This document shows positions 26,999 through 35,466 of a stretch of DNA of 64,000 bases, one piece after another. Under the pieces are notes generated by a model that did no database searches, was not told the origin of the DNA, and was given only the letters and a program-made list of their open reading frames with translations. The stretch comes from Planococcus versutus. Its GTDB lineage: Bacteria; Bacillota; Bacilli; Bacillales_A; Planococcaceae. Position 1 is the stretch's first letter; the number at the start of each line of letters is the position of its first letter. Both the position numbers and the translations under genes were made by a program. The stretch is taken from assembly GCF_001186155.3 (NCBI RefSeq), contig NZ_CP016540.2, forward strand, positions 310,001-374,000. Direction: 5' to 3'.

Positions 26999-28489
26999 TT
27001 ATTTTTTGTTTTTTATCATGTCCATTTCAGAGTTTAACGCTTTGAATAAAGAAATGACCATTAAAATAATGACGAAAGAGAAAGGCAATGCCGCAACGAT
27101 TATGGTGTTTTGCACTGCAGTTAAACCACCTACAGATAATAGAATTGCAGCTACCGTAGATTGAGCAATTCCCCATAAAATTTTGATTTGATTGCTTGGT
27201 AGTAGCGAGCCGCGTGTTGATTGCATTCCCAACACAAAAGTAGCTGAATCCGCTGATGTGATAAAGAATGTGCTGACCAGTAAAATGGCGACGATTGACA
27301 TGATAAACCCGAGAGGCATCTCATTGAACATCGCAAACAAAGTTTGTTCAGCTGGGAAAGAAGCTAAATCTATACCACTTTTTTGAAAGTTGATTGCTGT
27401 TGTTCCAAAAGTGGCGAACCAGATCGATCCAAAAATCGTTGGCGCAAGTACGACACCCGTCAGAAACTCGCGAATGGTACGGCCTTTAGAGACCCGCGCG
27501 ATAAACATACTGACAAATGGTGCCCATGAAATCCACCATGCCCAGTAGAAAATAGTCCAGCCGTCCAACCAGCTACGGTTTTCCGCATCTAATGGAGCAG
27601 ATTTGAAACTTGTACTAATTAGATTTTGAATATATTCTCCGAAATTTTCCGTGAACATGTTCAAGATTAACAAAGTTGGACCTAATATTAACACCATTAC
27701 TAGAAGAACGACGGCTAAAACCATATTGGTATTAGACAAATACTTGATGCCTTTGTTAAGTCCTGACCATGCTGAAATGATGAACAGAATGGTGACCACG
27801 CCGATAATCGCCATCTGTACCCAATAAGTTTGAGGTGCGCCAAATAAATAAGCGAGTCCACCATTAATTTGAGCAGCACCAAAGCCAAGCGAAGTTGCTA
27901 CACCAAATACTGTAGCAAAAACAGCAAGTACATCAACAAGCGTTCCTAAAGGACCGTTCATTTTATCACCAAAAATGGGCTTTAACGTTGATGAAATTAA
28001 TGCAGGTTGGCCTTTTCTAAATTGGAAAAAGGCTAAAGACAACGCAACCATTCCGTACATCGTCCAAACGTGAATTCCCCAATGATAAAAAGTTCGTTGC
28101 AAGGATTCCTTGAATGCCTCATCCGTTCCTGGAACAGCAGTTGCCGGTTGAACGGCAAAATGAGACAAAGGTTCAGAAGCCCCATAAAAGACTAGACCAA
28201 TCCCCATTCCTGCAGAGAATAACATAGAAATCCAAGTGAATGTTGAGAATTCTGGTCGATCTGAATCTTTTCCAAGCCGGATCTTACCATATGGACTAAC
28301 AATGATGATAACAACAAAAATCATTAGAATAGCCATAATCAATAAATAATACCAACCAAATGCTGTATTGATAAAATTGCGGATGTTTCCAGTAGCAGAC
28401 TCAAAGGCTTCAGGCGCGATAACGCCAAAAGCAACAGTTAAAATAACTAGTGCAAATGTGATATAAAAGACTTTCGAAGCTTTTTTCAT
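26999..28489 (-). CDS. BCCT family betaine/choline transporter (OpuD-like)
   Basis: Sodium- or proton-coupled uptake of betaine-type osmolytes. The 496 residues form about 12 membrane helices. The family core is clear: SAGMGIGLVFYGASEP (the glycine-rich unwound helix), the aromatic box in FYWAWWISWAPFVS, and SADSATFVLGMQS. AAGGAGG precedes the ATG. Monocistronic. A second, distinct member lies at 58050-59549 in the same window. Glycine betaine is the most likely substrate by family. Confidence 0.93.
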   Translation of the reverse strand: MKKASKVFYITFALVILTVAFGVIAPEAFESATGNIRNFINTAFGWYYLLIMAILMIFVVIIIVSPYGKIRLGKDSDRPEFSTFTWISMLFSAGMGIGLVFYGASEPLSHFAVQPATAVPGTDEAFKESLQRTFYHWGIHVWTMYGMVALSLAFFQFRKGQPALISSTLKPIFGDKMNGPLGTLVDVLAVFATVFGVATSLGFGAAQINGGLAYLFGAPQTYWVQMAIIGVVTILFIISAWSGLNKGIKYLSNTNMVLAVVLLVMVLILGPTLLILNMFTENFGEYIQNLISTSFKSAPLDAENRSWLDGWTIFYWAWWISWAPFVSMFIARVSKGRTIREFLTGVVLAPTIFGSIWFATFGTTAINFQKSGIDLASFPAEQTLFAMFNEMPLGFIMSIVAILLVSTFFITSADSATFVLGMQSTRGSLLPSNQIKILWGIAQSTVAAILLSVGGLTAVQNTIIVAALPFSFVIILMVISLFKALNSEMDMIKNKK

Positions 28490-28578
28490 AAATCCTCCTT
28501 TAAAATGTTTTTAACATAGTTACTAAGGTTACCTAAAAGCTTCAAAGTAGTCAACTAGAGAAGTAGTCATATGGGTGC

Positions 28579-29139
28579 TTAGTTGTCCCAATTCTCCATT
28601 TGTTCTTCTTCTGTTACAACTCTTAAATCGTCGCCAGTTATGGTTAATACTTCATAATTCGATTTTTCTGCATAACGTTCTGCTTCTTTTTTTATAAATT
28701 TAGGCGAGCCATCTGTTTCTTCATCGTAAAGGATTAAAATGCCATCTGAATTACGTAAGAAAAACTTGTTTTTCTCGATAAACTGCCAAGGGGCTTCGTA
28801 AGGTTTGCTCGTTAAACTACGATAAAAATCAGCCTTCTCGACAATCAGTCGATAGTTTTCTTGCTTTGTTTCGTTCCACCTTTTTTCTTGATCAAGAAAT
28901 GGAGGTAACAAAGCATATTTCAATTGAGGAAATTCTTCTTTTAACTCTAGAACTACTTCCGCAGCCCAGGTTTCCACTCCTAGCTGACCACTTAAAATAA
29001 CCCATTCTAATCCTTCATCTAACAACGTACGAAAGCGATTTTCTAAGGTTTTTTTAATAAAACGAATGCCTGGGTTTTTTTCGTCAAATATACCGAGTTC
29101 GTGTTGTTTATAGCCTGTAACAACTAATCGTTTCAACAA
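28579..29139 (-). CDS. ypsA: YpsA, SLOG/DUF1273 family protein
   Basis: A 187-residue Rossmann-like SLOG protein. Conserved parts: VTGYKQHELGIFD, EWVILSGQLGVETWAAEVV and SDGILILYDEETDGSPK. YpsA is a nucleotide or ADP-ribose-type ligand binder linked to cell division and stress in bacilli; the biochemical role is open. I use the TTG at 29139, 8 nt from GGAG; a GTG at 29148 overlaps that ribosome site. Not in an obvious operon. Confidence 0.88.
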   Translation of the reverse strand: MLKRLVVTGYKQHELGIFDEKNPGIRFIKKTLENRFRTLLDEGLEWVILSGQLGVETWAAEVVLELKEEFPQLKYALLPPFLDQEKRWNETKQENYRLIVEKADFYRSLTSKPYEAPWQFIEKNKFFLRNSDGILILYDEETDGSPKFIKKEAERYAEKSNYEVLTITGDDLRVVTEEEQMENWDN

Positions 29140-29316
29140 TAGCGACACTCCTTTTAGTTAGTCACTCCTTAGTTTACAGGAGAAGAGATAAATTGAATAC
29201 GTTCATAAAGTGTTAAAAATCTATTCTTATTTATTTGAATAATTAAATTTCAATGGCTATTCATGATAAGATGAGAAGCATCTAGTAAAGCAATAAACAA
29301 CAAAGGAGGGCATCAT

Positions 29317-30267
29317 ATGATTAGCTTAAACGAAATGAAAAAAGCACTTCAAGAAATACGCAGTAGCATTCACTTAACGCCAATATTGACTTCTTCTCAA
29401 TTGGATAAGCAGTGTGGAATGAACGTTTTTTTAAAAGCAGAGCATCTTCAAAAAACAGGGTCTTTTAAAATACGCGGAGCTACTAACGCTGTCAAGCAGG
29501 CATTTGCGAAAGGAGCGCGTTTTGTTACAGCTGCGTCGTCGGGAAATCATGGACAAGCTGTTGCTTACGTTGCCAATCAGCTAGGTATACCAGCAGTAAT
29601 TGTAGTGCCGGAAGATGCCAATCGTGTAAAAATTGCCGCTATTAAAGCATACGGCGCAGAAGTTGAGTATTGTGGACTAACATCTGCAGATCGAATACCA
29701 AGAGCCAAACAGTGTGCACAAGAAAACAACGGGGTATATATACCGCCCTACGATTATCCTGCAATTATCGCTGGGCAAGGAACAGTAGGGCTTGAAATTT
29801 TAGAGCAAGTAACGAATATTGACGTAATTGTCGTACCAGTGGGGGGAGGGGGATTGATTGGTGGCATTTTATGCGCAATCAAAAACATAAAGCCAGAAAT
29901 TAAGGTAATTGGTGTAGAACCCGAAACTGCAAACGATACGTTTCTATCCCTTCAAAACGGGAAAATCACTGCAATTTCTGGAACCTCAACCATTGCAGAC
30001 GGACTCCGCACCTCACAGCCTGGAGATTTGACTTTTCCAATTTTAAAAGAACACTTGGACGAACTGGTTTTAGTGACAGAAGTCGAAATAAAAAAAGCAT
30101 GTCAATTTCTCTTAGAACGCACGAAGCAACTTGTAGAACCATCAGGTGCAACTGCTCTCGCTGCAGTCATGTCGGGCAAAGCCGGCAAGAAAAATGATAA
30201 AGTCGTAGTTATATTGTCTGGTGGGAATATCGATTTACAGCAGATTTCAAGTATTATTGAAAACTGA
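29317..30267 (+). CDS. Threonine/serine dehydratase (PLP-dependent ammonia-lyase)
   Basis: 316 residues, PLP fold type II without the C-terminal ACT regulatory domain of biosynthetic IlvA, so more like catabolic threonine dehydratase or serine dehydratase/racemase. PLP Lys51 in TGSFKIRGAT, the Asn loop SSGNHGQAVA and the phosphate-binding GGGGLIGG are intact; the end has ILSGGNIDL. AAGGAGGG before the ATG. Its function is likely to convert threonine to 2-oxobutyrate and ammonia, or serine to pyruvate. Downstream lies about 180 nt and then a terminator. Confidence 0.88.
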   Translation: MISLNEMKKALQEIRSSIHLTPILTSSQLDKQCGMNVFLKAEHLQKTGSFKIRGATNAVKQAFAKGARFVTAASSGNHGQAVAYVANQLGIPAVIVVPEDANRVKIAAIKAYGAEVEYCGLTSADRIPRAKQCAQENNGVYIPPYDYPAIIAGQGTVGLEILEQVTNIDVIVVPVGGGGLIGGILCAIKNIKPEIKVIGVEPETANDTFLSLQNGKITAISGTSTIADGLRTSQPGDLTFPILKEHLDELVLVTEVEIKKACQFLLERTKQLVEPSGATALAAVMSGKAGKKNDKVVVILSGGNIDLQQISSIIEN

Positions 30268-30447
30268 ACGATTAGACAAATTTAAAGCGTAAACTAGCGA
30301 TAACAAAATAGCGTGCAATAGATAAAGAAGATGAAAGTATAAATACAGAAAAAAGACCGCATGAAAAATTAGCTGATAAAAAACTAGATGTAACTTCAGC
30401 GCAAAAAGTTCACTAAAGGAATGACTTTAAAAAAGCTAACGAAATTT

Positions 30448-30491
30448 AAAAAACAGGCTGACCATTATTTTATGGTCAGCCTGTTTTTTTT
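30448..30491 (+). terminator. Strong terminator
   Basis: Perfect 18-bp stem AAAAAACAGGCTGACCAT / ATGGTCAGCCTGTTTTTT with T run, between the threonine dehydratase gene and the SDR operon. Confidence 0.92.
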
Positions 30492-30554
30492 ATGAAAAAT
30501 GCATCCTTGCAATCCAAAATTAGAAGCTGTAACATTAAATTTAATTATTCTGAA

Positions 30555-30574
30555 CATACCGACTAGTTAGTGTA
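30555..30574 (+). promoter_or_regulatory. Candidate TetR operator
   Basis: Imperfect dyad CATACCGACTAGTTAGTGTA centred on the palindrome ACTAGT, 30-50 nt ahead of the SDR start. The left arm ACCGACTAGT resembles half of sites used by TetR regulators of acyl-CoA genes; the right arm is degenerate. Confidence 0.35.
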
Positions 30575-30603
30575 AAGTTTATCATGAGTCAGGAGGATGA
30601 AAA

Positions 30604-31377
30604 ATGAATGTAATGGATTTGTTTGCATTAAACGGTAAGACAGCCATTATCACAGGTGGTGGAAGAGGATTAGGGGCAATAATGGCTGAAGCTTTTGCAG
30701 AAGCAGGAGCCAATGTAGTCGTGTGCTCCCGAAAAGTTGAAGCGTGCCGAGAAACAGCAAAAAAATTAGAAGAAATGGGTGTAAAGACGTTAGCGTTGGC
30801 GTGTGATGTAACCGATGAAGAAGACGTAAGAAATGTCATTCAAAAAACACTCGAAAAATTTGGATCGATAGATATTTTAGTCAATAACTCGGGAGCCACA
30901 TGGGGGGCGCCTGTTGTGGATATGCCTCTTGAAGCATGGAAAAAAGTGATGGATGTTAATGTGACGGGCACATTTTTAATGAGCCGTGAAGTTGGAAAAA
31001 CAATGATTGAGCAAAAGAGCGGGAAAATCATTAACATTGCATCAGTTGCAGGACTAGGTGGAATCGATCCAATGTTAATGGATACCATCGGCTACAATAC
31101 GAGCAAAGGTGCGGTGATTACATTTACAAAAGACTTAGCTGCAAAATGGGGGCAACACAATATCAATGTAAATGCAATCGCCCCTGGATTCTTTCCGACA
31201 AAAATGTCAAAAACGGTGATGGAAAAAGGACAGCAAGGATTGTTATCTAAAACGCCTTTAAATCGTTTTGGAACAGAAGAAGATTTGAAAGGAACTGCTT
31301 TGTTTTTAGGATCTAGGGCATCGGACTATATAACTGGAGATGTCGTTATCGTCGATGGTGGCATGCACGTCCTTTAA
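30604..31377 (+). CDS. SDR family oxidoreductase (gluconate 5-dehydrogenase / 3-oxoacyl reductase-like)
   Basis: A 257-residue classical SDR with an intact set: TGGGRGLG nucleotide loop, NNSG, Asn in MDVNVTGTF, Ser in NIASVAG and YNTSK. The end has DYITGDVVIVDGG. AGGAGG precedes the ATG. First gene of a run SDR - TetR - thioesterase - quinone reductase - MBL - ketopantoate-reductase-like, all close on the same strand, which points to an acyl-CoA or small-aldehyde/ketone degradation role. Substrate unknown. Confidence 0.87.
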   Translation: MNVMDLFALNGKTAIITGGGRGLGAIMAEAFAEAGANVVVCSRKVEACRETAKKLEEMGVKTLALACDVTDEEDVRNVIQKTLEKFGSIDILVNNSGATWGAPVVDMPLEAWKKVMDVNVTGTFLMSREVGKTMIEQKSGKIINIASVAGLGGIDPMLMDTIGYNTSKGAVITFTKDLAAKWGQHNINVNAIAPGFFPTKMSKTVMEKGQQGLLSKTPLNRFGTEEDLKGTALFLGSRASDYITGDVVIVDGGMHVL

Positions 31378-31408
31378 CTTCAAGGACAATGAATGGCGGT
31401 GGAAAATT

Positions 31409-31966
31409 ATGAAAAATGATATCAAACAAACGAGCATTCTACTATTTGAAAAGAAAGGTTTTAGTGATACCTCCATACAAGACATTGTTGAAACTGTAGG
31501 GGTTACTAAAGGGACTTTTTACTATTATTTCATAAGTAAAGAGCAATTACTGATGGACATACATATGGGCTATATCGATGATTTGCTAGAGCGTCAAGGG
31601 AGAATTCGTCAAAATCAGCTTAGCAATCGTCAAAAAGTAGAAGAGCTTGTTGCGTTATTGATCACAGATATAGCAGACTATGGACCGAATGGCAAAGTGT
31701 TTTTTAGAGAAATGCGCCACCTTCGCGAAGATCATGTGATACAAGTAAAGCAAAAGCGTGAAAAATTTCGAAAAAATCTAGAAGATATTATAAGTAAAGG
31801 CATCGCTCAACAGGAATTTCGAAAAGAACTTCAACCTGAAATAATCGCGTTTGCCATTTTAGGCGTTACCAATTGGAGTTATCAATGGTTTAATCCATCA
31901 GGAGAAATTTCAGCAGACCAACTAGCACATGTATATTGTGACTTAATTTTTAATGGCATTGTTTGA
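31409..31966 (+). CDS. TetR family transcriptional regulator
   Basis: 185 residues. N-terminal helix-turn-helix with LFEKKGFSDTSIQDIVETVGVTKGTFYYYFISKEQLL, exact TetR pattern, and an all-helical ligand domain with the FFREMRHLREDHV segment common in FadR/acyl-CoA-sensing members. ATG at 31409 has GGTGGA 7 nt upstream. Its place inside the operon suggests local control, with a fatty acyl or related CoA ester as possible ligand (inference). Confidence 0.88.
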   Translation: MKNDIKQTSILLFEKKGFSDTSIQDIVETVGVTKGTFYYYFISKEQLLMDIHMGYIDDLLERQGRIRQNQLSNRQKVEELVALLITDIADYGPNGKVFFREMRHLREDHVIQVKQKREKFRKNLEDIISKGIAQQEFRKELQPEIIAFAILGVTNWSYQWFNPSGEISADQLAHVYCDLIFNGIV

Positions 31967-31987
31967 GACGTGAAAGGAGAAACCGAA

Positions 31988-32386
31988 ATGGTATATGAAA
32001 TTCCAGTAAAAGTACGGTTTTGTGAAACAGATGCATTGGGGCATATTAGCAACATTAGCTATTTTATATACTTAGAAGAAGTGCGTACTGATTTTTTTGC
32101 GGAATTGGGTTTTGGACGCGACCTTAATAATTGGAAAATTATACTCGCTTCAATTTCCTGTGATTTTATCAGTCAAGGGTATTACGACCAAAAATTGATC
32201 GTTCTAACAGAAGTTAGTAGAATTGGGAATTCGAGTTTTCAGTTAGTGCATAAAATTAAAGACGTGGAAAGTGGACAATTGATTGCAAAAGGACAAGCAG
32301 ATGCGGTCCACTTTAACTTCGATACGCAAAAAAGTGAAGATTTGCCTGAAGACAAACGTCAGCAACTTGAAAGGTATTTGATTTAA
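31988..32386 (+). CDS. Acyl-CoA thioesterase (4HBT hotdog family)
   Basis: 132 residues, YbgC/FcbC-like hotdog fold. The active-site motif is RFCETDALGHISNISYFIYLEE, with the catalytic Asp in TDALGHI near residue 17. It hydrolyses acyl-CoA. ATG at 31988 lies 7 nt after AAGGAG; a GTG at 31970 precedes the ribosome site. Third gene of the operon, 21 nt after the TetR gene. Confidence 0.88.
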   Translation: MVYEIPVKVRFCETDALGHISNISYFIYLEEVRTDFFAELGFGRDLNNWKIILASISCDFISQGYYDQKLIVLTEVSRIGNSSFQLVHKIKDVESGQLIAKGQADAVHFNFDTQKSEDLPEDKRQQLERYLI

Positions 32387-32462
32387 ATGGACTCGATAAA
32401 GGAAAGCGACACGGTACAAAAGCGTATTAAAAGCAAAAAATATTTTTTTAGGAGGAGCAAGA

Positions 32463-33437
32463 ATGAAAATTATCAAATTTGAAGAATATGGCGGTCCTGA
32501 AGTTTTACAATTTGTTGAAGCTGAGAAACCTGATTTTTCCGATAGAGAAGTCATCGTTGAAGTAAAGGCGATTGGTATTAATTATGCAGATACAGCAAGG
32601 CGCGAAGGAAAGTATGTCGTACCAACGGAACTGCCTTATGTTCCAGGATCTGAAGTAGCTGGAGTCATTGTAGAAGTAGGGCGAGATGTAACGAAGTTTC
32701 AAAAAGGAGATCGAATTGTCGCCTTAATTGGTTCGTCAGGCTACGCTGAATATGCAGCAGTTAATGAAAATGTACTAACAAAAATTCCAGAAGGTGTCGA
32801 CTTTGACCAGGCGGTAGCGTTGCCACTTCAAGGCTTAAGTGCATATCATATATTAAAAACAATGGGACGCATTGAAAAAGGAGAAACAGTGTTGATTCAT
32901 GCAGCAGCCGGTGGGGTAGGTGCTATTGCTGTGCAATTGGCACGGATTTTTGGAGCTGAAAAAATTATTGCTACAGCCAGTACAGAAGAAAAACTTTTTC
33001 ATGCACAGAAAATGGGTGCTACTCACCTAGTCAATTACACAGAAGAAGGGTGGGTCGAAAAAATAAAAACGCTAACTGACGGAAAAGGCGTTGATTTAGC
33101 ACTCGAAATGGTTGGTGGAGAAGTATTCAATCAAACCTTAAAGTGTTTAGCTCCATTCGGTCGTCTCGTTGTATTTGGGGCTGCTAGTGGTGAACAATCT
33201 TCTTTTAATCCAGGACAATTGATGCGTAAAAACCAGTCAATCATTGGGTTTTTCCTACCACAAATTATGCGTTATCCAGAGTTGTTTCAAAAGAGTTTTG
33301 GTGAATTGCTGGCTTATATGAAGAGTGGAGAACTCGTGCTAACGATTGGTGGGATTTATCCGTTGTCAGAAGCTGCAAAAGCACATGAATCGCTTCAAGG
33401 AAGAAAAACCATTGGCAAGTTGGTTTTAAAACCATGA
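32463..33437 (+). CDS. Zinc-free NADPH:quinone oxidoreductase (MDR family)
   Basis: 324 residues. The GroES-like half has INYADTARREGKY and VPGSEVAGVIVEVG; the NADPH fold has HAAAGGVGAIAVQLAR. The catalytic zinc ligands of alcohol dehydrogenases are absent, so it is of the quinone reductase branch reducing quinones or alpha,beta-unsaturated carbonyls. AGGAGGAGC before the ATG. Overlaps the following MBL gene by 4 nt, so these two are coupled. Confidence 0.9.
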   Translation: MKIIKFEEYGGPEVLQFVEAEKPDFSDREVIVEVKAIGINYADTARREGKYVVPTELPYVPGSEVAGVIVEVGRDVTKFQKGDRIVALIGSSGYAEYAAVNENVLTKIPEGVDFDQAVALPLQGLSAYHILKTMGRIEKGETVLIHAAAGGVGAIAVQLARIFGAEKIIATASTEEKLFHAQKMGATHLVNYTEEGWVEKIKTLTDGKGVDLALEMVGGEVFNQTLKCLAPFGRLVVFGAASGEQSSFNPGQLMRKNQSIIGFFLPQIMRYPELFQKSFGELLAYMKSGELVLTIGGIYPLSEAAKAHESLQGRKTIGKLVLKP

Positions 33438-34417
33438 TGCGAGCTCCGTCCAATGAAAATCTCGCCGCTAACGCGATGTTAGAAAAACTAGGCGTTGAAC
33501 GGGTTCGGATTGATTTACCATTTCGTTTAAATCATGTCAACTGCTTTATGGCAGAAAAAGAAGAAGGATGGACCATCATTGATGCTGGGTTGAATAATAA
33601 GGTTACAAGAAACTTATGGGGCAAAAAATTGATTGATAAAAAAGTTGCCGATATATTAGTTACTCATTATCATCCAGATCATTTTGGCTATGCTGGGGGC
33701 TTACAAGAAAAAACAGGCGCTAAAGTATGGATGTCAGAAATTGATACGCAATTAGGGATGAATGCTTGGGAAACTTCTTTTTTAGAAACGATTCCTGCTA
33801 ATTATCGTGCATCTGGAATACCTGAAGAACAGATATTGAAGATGACAAAAAACGTAGAGGAGTTTCAGGCGCTTGTTTCTCCATTACCCGTGATTGGTCA
33901 GTACTTAACAGAAGTAGACACTGTGCAAATAGGAGAGTTCGAATACCAAGTGATTCGTACACCAGGTCATTCAGACGGGATGGTTTGCTTTTACAGTGAA
34001 GAACAAAGTACTTTGTTTGCCGCTGATCATATTTTACCGAAAATCACGCCGAACATTTCATATTGGTTTCACGGAGATTCAAATCCTTTAGCATCTTATA
34101 TCAAATCTTTGAAAAATATACGAAAGTTAAATGCAGAATTTGTTATTCCGTCTCACGGAGACCCATTTTATGGATCGAATCAGCGGATTGATGAACTACT
34201 GGCTCACCATGATGAACGGTTAAATGAGACGGTAAAAGTCATCAAAGAGCCACTTACGGTTTATCAAGCATGCCAAGAGTTATTTAAACGACCTTTAACA
34301 GTGCATGAACTGCGTTTTGCTGTTGGTGAAACACTATCTCACTTAGAATATTTGCGATACGAAAATGAATGTACGCGTGAACGAGTCAATGGCATTTGGC
34401 AGTATAAAAAAGTATAG
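33434..34417 (+). CDS. MBL-fold metallo-hydrolase
   Basis: 327 residues with the zinc motif HYHPDH at 78-83, then TPGHSDGMV, ADHILPKITPNIS and a late PSHGDPF. A C-terminal helical extension after about residue 260 contains ERLNETVKVIKEPLTVYQACQELF, the helical tail of the LACTB2-like branch. Probably a hydrolase of thioesters or similar; no substrate is known. The start overlaps the quinone reductase stop (ATGATG). Part of the SDR/TetR operon. Confidence 0.87.
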   Translation: MMRAPSNENLAANAMLEKLGVERVRIDLPFRLNHVNCFMAEKEEGWTIIDAGLNNKVTRNLWGKKLIDKKVADILVTHYHPDHFGYAGGLQEKTGAKVWMSEIDTQLGMNAWETSFLETIPANYRASGIPEEQILKMTKNVEEFQALVSPLPVIGQYLTEVDTVQIGEFEYQVIRTPGHSDGMVCFYSEEQSTLFAADHILPKITPNISYWFHGDSNPLASYIKSLKNIRKLNAEFVIPSHGDPFYGSNQRIDELLAHHDERLNETVKVIKEPLTVYQACQELFKRPLTVHELRFAVGETLSHLEYLRYENECTRERVNGIWQYKKV

Positions 34418-34432
34418 AAAAGGAGAAGGAAA

Positions 34433-35359
34433 ATGAAAATTTTAATTGTAGGTGCTGGTGCAATCGGTGGATACTTCGGTGGTCGTTTGTTGGAAAAAGG
34501 AGAAGACGTTACTTTTCTGGTAAGAGAAAAAAGAAGAGAAAAACTAGAACAAACAGGTTTGAACATTAGCAGTAAAAATGGTGATCTTCAATTGACACCT
34601 AAACTCATTACAAAAGAAGACCCCAATCAAGTCTTTGATGTCGTATTGATTTCGACAAAATCATATCAGCTTGAACATGCGATAAAAGACGTAGAACCAT
34701 TTGTTGGACCAGAGACGATGGTGTTACCGCTATTAAATGGCATCGCTCATATGCAAACTTTAATCGAAGCCTTTGGTGAAGAACGCGTGATTGGTGGTTT
34801 ATGCTTTATCGAAACCACTTTAGGGGAAGACGGAACTATTGTTCAGACGAGTCCTGTCAACCAACTGATATACGGGGAACGAACGGGTGAGCAAACTGAG
34901 CGGATTCAGAAATTGGAGAAAAGCTTTACAGGTACAAAAGCAGACTTTGTCAAAAGCGACAACATCAATCAAGAGATGTGGCATAAGTATTTGTTCATAA
35001 CCACAATGTCTGGAATTACTTCTATGATGGAAATGCCCATTGGACCTATAAAAGAGCTTGAATCAGGACAACAAACAATAAAGACATTTTTAGTAGAACT
35101 TGTAGCAATTATGGAGAAGATAGATGCACCAATTCAAAAAGGAATTGCTGAAGTGCAATTAAAAAGAATCAATAGTATGTCAGCGGAGATGAAATCGTCT
35201 ATGCAACGAGATATCGAAAAGTTCCAACCTACAGAATTTGAACATTTACAAGGTTACTTGCTTTTAAGAGCTAAAGAAAAAGCTGTGCAAACACCAATTC
35301 TTGAACTGATTTATACGAAGTTAAAATTGTATGAACAGAATCTATATGCAGATAAATAA
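34433..35359 (+). CDS. 2-dehydropantoate 2-reductase family protein (ApbA/PanE-like)
   Basis: 308 residues. N-terminal NADP loop VGAGAIGGYFGG, then STKSYQLEHAI, LLNGIAHMQTL and the C-terminal helical half with the substrate segment NINQEMWHKYLFITTMSGITS. This is the KPR/PanE family. Because it sits at the end of an operon unrelated to pantothenate synthesis, it may be a paralogue with another 2-oxo acid substrate. 15 nt after the MBL gene with AAAGGAGAAGG as ribosome site. Confidence 0.82.
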   Translation: MKILIVGAGAIGGYFGGRLLEKGEDVTFLVREKRREKLEQTGLNISSKNGDLQLTPKLITKEDPNQVFDVVLISTKSYQLEHAIKDVEPFVGPETMVLPLLNGIAHMQTLIEAFGEERVIGGLCFIETTLGEDGTIVQTSPVNQLIYGERTGEQTERIQKLEKSFTGTKADFVKSDNINQEMWHKYLFITTMSGITSMMEMPIGPIKELESGQQTIKTFLVELVAIMEKIDAPIQKGIAEVQLKRINSMSAEMKSSMQRDIEKFQPTEFEHLQGYLLLRAKEKAVQTPILELIYTKLKLYEQNLYADK

Positions 35360-35466
35360 AGACTAAAGAAATATCCTTTAGAACATATAATTTTTTTGCA
35401 GTTAGCTACGACGAGCATACAAACGGACTTTGGTGTCTTCAAAAGTAAAGAGAAGGAGTTGGGAAA

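Larger units (their letters stand above)
30268..30603 (+). other. Intergenic stretch with a short coding-like remnant and a terminator
   Basis: A-rich. Between about 30320 and 30415 one frame without a start codon reads a hydrophilic protein-like string (EDESINTEKRPHEKLADKK..., ending SAQKVH and stop), bounded upstream by TAG. It may be the end of a decayed gene. The rest holds the terminator at 30448-30491 and the promoter region of the SDR operon. Nothing else seen. Confidence 0.4.

Noticed and set aside
30840..31088. Antisense frames over the SDR, and similar ones over the MFS, glgB and sbcC genes
   Set aside because: All lie opposite well-supported genes and have no ribosome site or domain features.
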